Below are positions 5,440 to 9,914 of a stretch of DNA of 9,914 bases, in pieces (the stretch's first letter is position 1; every line of letters begins with the position of its first letter). The position numbers were made by a program, and so were the translations under genes. The notes under the pieces were generated by a model, which ran no database searches, had not been told where the DNA came from, and saw only the letters and a list, made by a program, of their open reading frames with translations. The stretch comes from Bacillota bacterium. Its GTDB lineage: Bacteria > Bacillota > Limnochordia > Darwinibacteriales > Darwinibacteriaceae. Location: assembly GCA_012799115.1 (NCBI GenBank), contig JAAZLY010000022.1, forward strand, positions 1-9,914, read 5' to 3'.

Positions 5440-6311
5440 AAGTGCAATCCAAGCAGGTAGTCACTCTAGCCCTAATCGGAGGAGTCTTGGGGATTTCAAC
5501 CTCAGCGATCTTCATTCGTCTAGGAGATGCTCCAGCTCCTGTTATGGCCTTTTATCGGATGTTTTTTGCCGCCCTATGTTTCCTTCCTGGCGCAATTAGG
5601 CAAAGTCGGAGGGTCAAGATTTCCTGGCAAGAGGTAGGTCTAGCCCTTGCTGCGGGGATGTTTCTGGCACTCCACTTCTTGCTGTGGATGAGTTCCCTTG
5701 CCTATACGAGTGTGGCAAGTTCTGTTGTCTTGGTCACCACACATCCCATCTGGGTTTACCTGATCTCAGTTTTCTTCCTTAAAGAGAAGCCCACCACCAT
5801 GATGTGGCTGGGGCTGGCCCTTGCCCTTGGCGGGGGTTTGCTTGTTGCCACCGCCCAAGAGCTTGGAGAGACTAGGCTCTTTGGTGATTTTCTGGCCCTA
5901 GGGGGAGCGATGATGGTCGCTATCTATCTGACCTTAGGGCGGAAGCTACGTCAGAACCTTCCCGTATCCCTCTATTCAGCCCTGGTTTTTGGTACCGCCA
6001 GTGTGTTTATTGCTCTATATATGTGGTTCAGGGGTCTTCCTTGGTTCGGATACTCAGGCCAAACTTGGCTTGTCTTTTTCGCTCTAGCTCTTTTTCCCAC
6101 TGTCTTGGGTCATAATACACTGAACTGGGCGCTGGAATTCTTGCCAGCCACCATGGTCTCTGCTACTGTCTTAGGTGAGCCCCTAGGAGCCAGTCTCTTG
6201 GCCATCGTTGTCCTGGGGGAGGTCCCGGGGGGCCGGGAGATCCTAGGAAGCTTAATCACCCTCGTAGGGATCCTCCTGGTCTGGCGGCCTCTTAAGAACG
6301 GCGAGGTATAA
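5436..6311 (+). CDS. DMT-superfamily transporter with two EamA domains
   Basis: A 291-residue inner-membrane permease with about ten hydrophobic helices in two EamA repeats (about 8-140 and 150-287). The typical signatures are present: an N-terminal LIGGVLGISTSAIFIRLGDAPAPVMAF-type helix pair, and the end-of-repeat LGLALALGGGLLVA and LGSLITLVGILLVWRPL helices, with the LGEPLGASLLAIVVLGE segment of the second half. Such proteins export or import amino acids, nucleosides or other metabolites; the substrate cannot be read from the sequence. The start ATG overlaps the preceding stop (ATGA, 5436-5439), and the ribosome site (AGAGAGA, 5424-5430) is weak, so translational coupling to the DUF1874 gene is likely. 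It is the last gene of the operon; a hairpin follows the stop. Confidence 0.93.
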   Translation: MKVQSKQVVTLALIGGVLGISTSAIFIRLGDAPAPVMAFYRMFFAALCFLPGAIRQSRRVKISWQEVGLALAAGMFLALHFLLWMSSLAYTSVASSVVLVTTHPIWVYLISVFFLKEKPTTMMWLGLALALGGGLLVATAQELGETRLFGDFLALGGAMMVAIYLTLGRKLRQNLPVSLYSALVFGTASVFIALYMWFRGLPWFGYSGQTWLVFFALALFPTVLGHNTLNWALEFLPATMVSATVLGEPLGASLLAIVVLGEVPGGREILGSLITLVGILLVWRPLKNGEV

Positions 6312-6314
6312 GTA

Positions 6315-6347
6315 GTTGGGAATGGCCTCGGCGAGACCAGTCCCAAC
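6315..6347. terminator. Hairpin between convergent transporter and small membrane protein genes
   Basis: Arms GTTGGGA (6315-6321) and TCCCAAC (6341-6347) pair perfectly. Inside them TGG/CCA and CTC/GAG also pair, each step separated by a single mismatch, around a 3-base loop. The stem spans the 40-base gap between two stop codons on opposite strands and would work in both directions. Neither side has a T-tract, so it may be a 3'-end-stabilising or Rho-type element instead of a classical intrinsic terminator. Confidence 0.6.
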
Positions 6348-6351
6348 ATGG

Positions 6352-6669
6352 TTAGCGAAACATGTGATAGACCGTCAGCATGCTGGCAAAGAGTAAACCC
6401 ATGATGAAACTTTTGCCAGGCGGATTCCGGGTTATGATGGCCGTGAGCAAACTAAAGGTCAACAGGTGCCGTAGCCAGCCAATACCAAGTCCTAGAAGAC
6501 CAGGAGCATTTGTTAGGGGGTAGAGTGCGGCCAGGGCCGTTAGTGCGCTGGCTGACAGGGCAGCGACAAAGAGCAAGCTCCTGCCAAGTTCCTTACCTTG
6601 CCAGAGACCGCTGATGATGGTTAAAATTGCCATGAGTAGCCAGCGGATCAAGAGCTGAGACGGGGACAT
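6352..6669 (-). CDS. Small hydrophobic membrane protein, unknown function
   Basis: I do not recognise this 105-residue protein. It has about four hydrophobic stretches: 7-23 (LIRWLLMAILTIISGLW), 31-51 (SLLFVAALSASALTALAALYP), 55-82 (GLLGLGIGWLRHLLTFSLLTAI) and 86-103 (GKSFIMGLLFASMLTVYH), with short basic loops. The start is firm: AAAGGAGG lies 5 bases upstream of the ATG at 6669. It is the second gene after the secreted bacteriocin-like protein, 64 bases apart with a GC-rich hairpin between, and probably shares its promoter. From position it could be an immunity, export or accessory protein for that peptide, but the sequence itself gives no proof. Its 3' end faces the transporter gene across the bidirectional hairpin. 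Confidence 0.78.
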   Translation of the reverse strand: MSPSQLLIRWLLMAILTIISGLWQGKELGRSLLFVAALSASALTALAALYPLTNAPGLLGLGIGWLRHLLTFSLLTAIITRNPPGKSFIMGLLFASMLTVYHMFR

Positions 6670-6697
6670 GCCATCCTCCTTTCAGATTCCAGAGGGT

Positions 6698-6718
6698 GAG
6701 CCCGGGCAAGCCGGGCTC
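6698..6718. repeat. GC-rich hairpin between the two minus-strand small genes
   Basis: GAGCCCGG (6698-6705) and CCGGGCTC (6711-6718) form a perfect 8-base GC-rich stem with a 5-base loop, directly after the stop of the bacteriocin-like gene. No T-tract follows on the minus strand. It may act as a partial terminator or transcript stabiliser that lowers expression of the downstream membrane protein gene relative to the first gene. Confidence 0.55.
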
Positions 6719-6733
6719 GGGTAACCAAGTGCG

Positions 6734-7045
6734 CTAGAGGTACTTACCCATGAGGGTACTCACAGCACCGAGGGCACAGGCTACCAAACCATCGGTCCAG
6801 TTTCGATCAGCTGGGGCGGTCGTTGTCCAGTAACTGAGGCCTCCTATGGCTGCTCCCATTACCGCTGCCGCGGCATGGGCTCCCCAAGCACCTTCTACAT
6901 CTTCCATTTCTTCTTGGCTGAGGGGGATTACTTCTTCCCCAAAGGGAAGGGTAGGGGGTGGAGCAAGGCTAGCGGCAAAGCTCGTACCAACCATGCCCAT
7001 AAGTAGCGTGAAAACCAACAGGGAACAAAGAAGTCTTCGTTTCAT
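6734..7045 (-). CDS. Secreted small protein with bacteriocin-like leader motif
   Basis: A 103-residue protein not recognised by name. Residues 1-24 are a clear Sec signal peptide (MKRR, hydrophobic core, TSFA before the cleavage site). A Pro-rich linker (25-41) leads to LSQEEMEDVEGA (42-53), which closely resembles the LSxEELxxVxGG/GA ends of double-glycine bacteriocin and RiPP leader peptides. The remaining 50 residues (W54-L103) are Ala/Gly-rich and hydrophobic (AAAAVMGAAIGGLSYW, then DGLVACALGAVSTLMG) with one cysteine, C90, as in small membrane-active peptides. Function as a bacteriocin is inferred; it could also be an envelope protein. The ATG at 7045 has AAGGAG 7 bases upstream, so longer in-frame starts at 7051 and 7087 are rejected. 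A near-consensus promoter lies upstream. Confidence 0.75.
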   Translation of the reverse strand: MKRRLLCSLLVFTLLMGMVGTSFAASLAPPPTLPFGEEVIPLSQEEMEDVEGAWGAHAAAAVMGAAIGGLSYWTTTAPADRNWTDGLVACALGAVSTLMGKYL

Positions 7046-7077
7046 GATCATTCTCCTTCTTAGTCGGGCCCTATGAT

Positions 7078-7087
7078 TTGCTAGCAA
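7078..7087. promoter_or_regulatory. 10-base palindrome at the predicted transcription start
   Basis: TTGCTAGCAA is a perfect palindrome lying on the expected start point of the promoter above (about 7085). Its position suits an operator. It is short, so chance is possible. Confidence 0.3.
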
Positions 7088-7091
7088 CTAA

Positions 7092-7120
7092 AGTATATAA
7101 TAGTCAGATAATTCTGTCAA
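7092..7120 (-). promoter_or_regulatory. Strong sigma-A promoter for the bacteriocin-like gene
   Basis: On the minus strand a perfect -35 TTGACA (7115-7120) is followed after exactly 17 bases by -10 TATACT (7092-7097), one base from consensus. It is the strongest promoter in the window. The predicted start is near 7085, giving a leader of about 40 bases. Confidence 0.82.
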
Positions 7121-7205
7121 TATACGAAAAAGTTTTTCTCGGTAGGAGTTAGGAATAAAGTGAAGAATAGGGTGTTATTATTACGTCAGGAAGGTGGAAG
7201 TTAAA

Positions 7206-8369
7206 TTGATTAACAAAATGTTATCTGAAAAGGTGAAGGTAATCAAACCTTCAGGTATTCGCAAGTTTTTCGACATTGCCGCGACCATGGAGGGCGTCAT
7301 CTCCCTTGGTGTAGGCGAACCCGATTTCCCAACCCCAACCAGTATTCGGGAGGCCGGTATTCGGTCCATTGTGGATAAGGGCACAACCTATACAGCCAAT
7401 GTTGGGCTCATGGAGCTGAGGCGTGCTATTAGTAAGTATCTAGAGAAGCGTTTTCACGTGGAGTATGATCCAGCTGACCAAATCCTAGTTACAGTTGGGG
7501 CCAGTGAAGCAGTTGACCTAGCCTTGCGCGCAGTAGTTAATCCTGGTGATGAGGTACTTGTGCCAGAACCCACCTATGTTTCCTATGCACCATCAGCCAT
7601 TTTGGCAGGTGGAGTTGCAGTACCTGTACCTACCTACGAAAAAGATGATTTCCGCCTGACGGCTGATGTAATTCGTTCCTTGATCACCCCCAAGACAAAG
7701 GCTATTGTATTTTGCTACCCGAATAACCCTACAGGGGCTGTCATGGAGAAGGCAGACTTGATGGCCATTGCCGATGTGCTACGGGAACATGATATTCTCG
7801 TGATTGCCGATGAAATTTATGCCGAATTAGTCTACGGTATTGAGCATACGTCTATGGCTACTCTGCCAGGCATGTATGAAAAGACACTGTTGATCAATGG
7901 TTTCTCCAAGGCCTTTTCTATGACTGGATGGCGCCTCGGTTATGCTTGCGGACCTGCTCCTTTAGTTGACGCAATGAAGAAAATCCATCAATATGTAATT
8001 ATGTGTGCTCCGACGATGAGTCAGTGGGCGGCCATTGAAGCGTTGGAAAATGGCATGCCTGAAGTAGAGCGCATGGTGGCGGAATATGACAAGCGGAGAC
8101 AGACCATTGTCCATGGATTTAGAAACATGGGACTCTCTTGTTTTGAGCCCAGGGGTGCTTTCTACTGCTTCCCCAGGATTTCTGATCTAGGAATGACCTC
8201 CGATGAGTTCTGTAACCGTCTTCTTGAGGCCGAGAAGGTAGCAGTCGTACCAGGTTCTGCCTTTGGCGATAGCGGTGAAGGATTTATCCGTGTCTCCTAT
8301 GCCTATTCCATCGATAGTATCAACAAGGCACTCGTGAAGATTGACCGTTTCATTCAAAGCATTAAGTAA
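7206..8369 (+). CDS. PLP-dependent aminotransferase, class I/II (PatA-like)
   Basis: A fold-type I aminotransferase of about 387 residues; the subgroup with PSGIRKF near the N-terminus is that of B. subtilis PatA and related aspartate/aromatic/N-acetyl-diaminopimelate transaminases. The amino acid substrate cannot be fixed from sequence. From the TTG at 7206: the N-terminal GVGEPDFPTP substrate-side motif, N173-N-P-T-G, D202-E-I-Y205 contacting the PLP ring, the PLP lysine K235 in GFSKAFSMTGWRLGY, and R362 in FIRVSYA that binds the substrate carboxylate. All catalytic residues are present. The start is uncertain: TTG 7206 has GGTGG (7193-7197) 8 bases upstream, while GTG 7194 overlaps that site and ATG 7218 is too far. 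A TATAAT at 7096-7101 lacks a good -35. The ribosome site of the next gene overlaps this stop codon. Confidence 0.92.
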   Translation: MINKMLSEKVKVIKPSGIRKFFDIAATMEGVISLGVGEPDFPTPTSIREAGIRSIVDKGTTYTANVGLMELRRAISKYLEKRFHVEYDPADQILVTVGASEAVDLALRAVVNPGDEVLVPEPTYVSYAPSAILAGGVAVPVPTYEKDDFRLTADVIRSLITPKTKAIVFCYPNNPTGAVMEKADLMAIADVLREHDILVIADEIYAELVYGIEHTSMATLPGMYEKTLLINGFSKAFSMTGWRLGYACGPAPLVDAMKKIHQYVIMCAPTMSQWAAIEALENGMPEVERMVAEYDKRRQTIVHGFRNMGLSCFEPRGAFYCFPRISDLGMTSDEFCNRLLEAEKVAVVPGSAFGDSGEGFIRVSYAYSIDSINKALVKIDRFIQSIK

Positions 8370-8380
8370 GGAGAGTTTTC

Positions 8381-9520
8381 ATGCAAATGTCCATTGTACT
8401 AGCTCCAGATTCTTTCAAGGGTAGTCTCTCTGCCGCTCAGGTGGCCCAGGCTATGGCTAGAGGTGTGCAGAGAGTGTTGCCAAAGACCAATCTCACGCTC
8501 TTACCCCTCTCTGATGGGGGTGAAGGCTTGGTGGATTCCCTAGCCGCAGCAAGCGGTGGGAAGATCCTAGACTATCAGGTTACAGGTCCACTTGGTGAGA
8601 AGGTTACTGCTCAGATGGGTCTGATGGGCAATGGACAGACGGCTGTTATTGAGATGGCCCAGGCTTCGGGTCTGATTTTGGTACCAGTAGACAAGCGAAA
8701 TCCCCTCCAGACTACTACCTTTGGTACGGGAGAGTTGATCAAAAAAGCCTTAGATCTTGGCTGCAACCATCTCATCATCGGTATTGGTGGCAGTGCCACA
8801 AACGATGGGGGGTTGGGGATGGCCCAGGCTTTGGGCTTCCGCTTCTTGGATGAAGAGGGTCAGTCTCTGGGTTTTGGTGGTGGAGAGCTTGCTCATTTAG
8901 CTCGAATCGATGCTAGCAGCAAGGATCCCCGCCTGGAGGGAACTACAATTGAGGTGGCCTGTGATGTGACGAATCCCCTGACAGGTCCCTCTGGCGCGGC
9001 CCACATCTATGGTCCACAAAAGGGCGCCACCCCTGAGATGGTGGAGCTCTTAGATGCGGGGTTAGCCAACCTTGATCGAGTGCTCCAGAGGGATTTAGGT
9101 AAGAGTGTAGGCCAGGTGCCAGGCGCAGGCGCGGCTGGTGGTCTAGGTGCAGGTCTCATGGCCCTCCTAGGTGGACGCCTGGTCTCAGGCATTGAACTTG
9201 TCCTTGATGTCCTAGAGTTTGATGCCAAGGCCAAGGGAGCTCAGCTGATTATCACAGGAGAGGGCAAGTTTGATGCCCAATCTGCCTTTGGGAAAGTTCC
9301 TATGGGAGTAGCTCAGCGGGCGAGGTCCCTAGGCGTACCAGTTGTGGTTGTGGCCGGAAGTGTTCTGCCCAGTGCAGATGTCTTGCATGGGGAGGGCGTG
9401 ACTGCCTACTTTTCCATCCTCAATCAACCCATGACTCTTAAGGAGGCCATGGAACGAGGGGCTGAGCTGGTAGAAAATCAAGCCGCTCAGGTTATGAGAT
9501 TGTTTACGGCTACAATGTAG
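8381..9520 (+). CDS. Glycerate kinase
   Basis: A 379-residue glycerate kinase of the GarK/GlxK family, phosphorylating D-glycerate with ATP, usually at the 2-position, to feed glycolysis. Family signatures in order are APDSFKGSLSA (8-18), LSDGGEG (43-49), GIGGSATNDGG (134-144), CDVTNPLTGPSGAA, PGAGAAGGLGAGL, and TGEGKFDAQSAFGK with G293-E-G-K-F-D298. Length and motifs are complete. The ATG at 8381 has AAGGAGAG (8368-8375) 5 bases upstream, overlapping the aminotransferase stop; the in-frame ATG at 8387 is a minor alternative. The tight pairing with an aminotransferase suggests a serine-hydroxypyruvate-glycerate link, but no hydroxypyruvate reductase is in view. A hairpin terminator follows the stop by about 11 bases. 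Confidence 0.95.
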   Translation: MQMSIVLAPDSFKGSLSAAQVAQAMARGVQRVLPKTNLTLLPLSDGGEGLVDSLAAASGGKILDYQVTGPLGEKVTAQMGLMGNGQTAVIEMAQASGLILVPVDKRNPLQTTTFGTGELIKKALDLGCNHLIIGIGGSATNDGGLGMAQALGFRFLDEEGQSLGFGGGELAHLARIDASSKDPRLEGTTIEVACDVTNPLTGPSGAAHIYGPQKGATPEMVELLDAGLANLDRVLQRDLGKSVGQVPGAGAAGGLGAGLMALLGGRLVSGIELVLDVLEFDAKAKGAQLIITGEGKFDAQSAFGKVPMGVAQRARSLGVPVVVVAGSVLPSADVLHGEGVTAYFSILNQPMTLKEAMERGAELVENQAAQVMRLFTATM

Positions 9521-9531
9521 AATCAAAGCTT

Positions 9532-9560
9532 AAGGCCACTTGCTTTCGCAGGTGGCCTTT
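9532..9560 (+). terminator. Rho-independent terminator after glycerate kinase
   Basis: Arms AAGGCCACTTGC (9532-9543) and GCAGGTGGCCTT (9548-9559) form a 12-pair stem with one G-U wobble and a TTTC loop, then TTATCCTT. The downstream T-tract is short and interrupted, but the stem is strong. The 55 bases from here to the next gene hold nothing else I can support. Confidence 0.85.
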
Positions 9561-9615
9561 ATCCTTAGCTGTGACTTTTCGGTGCTAGCTCACATTGGGC
9601 AAGCATGTAAGCGTG

Positions 9616-9914
9616 TCATCCGGGAAGTGGTATTCTCTCATCTTTGGGCAAATCCTTAATATAACGAGTATATGCTTCATCAAAGTCATAAGGCGGCAAA
9701 GCTTGCCTGCGGCTTTTCATATCATTCCATATTGTAGTAGCTTCTTTCCTTGAGATGACGTTGCCCGTTACTCCGGTGCACAAAATGTCATCGGTGCTTA
9801 CGAGCTCGATGGAGTGTTTTGTGCAGTATGGTACTACATCTGAAAGATTATTACTGGCGACAGTCCCACCGTGAAACCGTACATATGACATAACTGCCGC
9901 TTCTCCATTGCCAA
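9616..9914 (-). CDS. PIN-like domain protein, N-terminus cut off by window edge
   Basis: The minus-strand frame is open to the right edge through the ATG at 9891, so at least 99 residues of a longer gene are present. The visible part begins GEAAVMSYVRFHGGTVASNNLSD, then YCTKHSIELVSTDDILC and a LISxxEAxxIW-like helix (VISRKEATTIWNDM). This resembles the C-terminal half of PIN-domain nucleic-acid-binding proteins common in Firmicutes: a GEA(A) helix with an acidic residue, a strand ending in VASNNL, and the STDD acid pair. Whether it is a toxin, as in VapC-type modules, cannot be judged because the N-terminal half and any antitoxin partner lie outside. No ribosome site precedes the ATG at 9891, which supports an internal methionine. 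Family assignment is from memory of the pattern. Confidence 0.6.
   Translation of the reverse strand, partial: GNGEAAVMSYVRFHGGTVASNNLSDVVPYCTKHSIELVSTDDILCTGVTGNVISRKEATTIWNDMKSRRQALPPYDFDEAYTRYIKDLPKDERIPLPG

Noticed and set aside
3844..6311. CRISPR array, cas gene or CARF protein near the DUF1874 gene
   Set aside because: No repeated spacer-like structure and no such protein is visible on either strand of the window.
7046..7087. Longer starts for the bacteriocin-like protein (7051, 7087)
   Set aside because: They would cover the ribosome site and the predicted transcription start, and would put an Arg-rich stretch before a complete signal peptide.
7096..7101. TATAAT as the aminotransferase promoter
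   Set aside because: The -10 is perfect, but no acceptable -35 lies 16-18 bases upstream, and it coincides with the AT-rich spacer of the opposing promoter.
9007..9234. Arg/Pro/Ser-rich minus-strand open frame inside glycerate kinase
   Set aside because: Composition is typical of antisense reading of a Gly/Ala-rich gene; it overlaps conserved kinase motifs.

Overview
The window reads as chromosomal DNA of a Gram-positive, anaerobe-type Firmicute (Bacillota, clostridia-like or a related deep lineage). The reasons are strong AAGGAGG-type ribosome binding sites on most genes, two textbook sigma-A promoters, a NiaR/3H-domain niacin repressor next to an ECF-type S component, an aldo/keto reductase with a C-terminal two-cluster ferredoxin module, and short intergenic gaps. 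GC is close to 50% by eye. I see no IS element, CRISPR array, rRNA or tRNA, and no stretch over 300 bases without a gene. The species cannot be named from this.

Layout. 1-944 (-): rmuC, cut by the left edge. 1063-2199 (+): ferredoxin-fused aldo/keto reductase. 2161-2682 (-): ECF transporter S component, probably the niacin transporter NiaX. It overlaps the reductase tail to tail by 39 bases and is divergent from niaR (2830-3348, +). The niaX/niaR gap holds a palindromic operator on top of a good minus-strand promoter, followed by a niaX leader that can fold into three small hairpins. 3334-3843 (-): DJ-1/PfpI protein, overlapping niaR tail to tail by 15 bases. 3908-6311 (+): a tight four-gene unit of a small CxxC membrane protein, uridine kinase, a DUF1874-family protein and an EamA-type transporter. 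6352-7045 (-): a two-gene unit with a near-consensus promoter, encoding a secreted small protein with a bacteriocin-like leader motif and a small membrane protein. 7206-9520 (+): PLP aminotransferase and glycerate kinase, closed by a strong hairpin terminator. 9616-9914 (-): C-terminal part of a PIN-like protein cut by the right edge.

How the genes work together. NiaR probably senses niacin and shuts off both niaX and itself through the shared intergenic operator. The aminotransferase and glycerate kinase could form the ends of a serine-hydroxypyruvate-glycerate route, although the reductase step is not in the window. The remaining genes look like housekeeping.

The most interesting item is the DUF1874 protein at 5059-5439. 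This is the family of the viral anti-CRISPR ring nuclease AcrIII-1 and the cellular Crn2. It keeps the family's key residues (H62, R81, R100, E103), yet sits inside a housekeeping operon with no CRISPR genes in view. The second is the Sec-signal plus double-glycine-like leader protein at 6734-7045. The third is the structured niaX leader.
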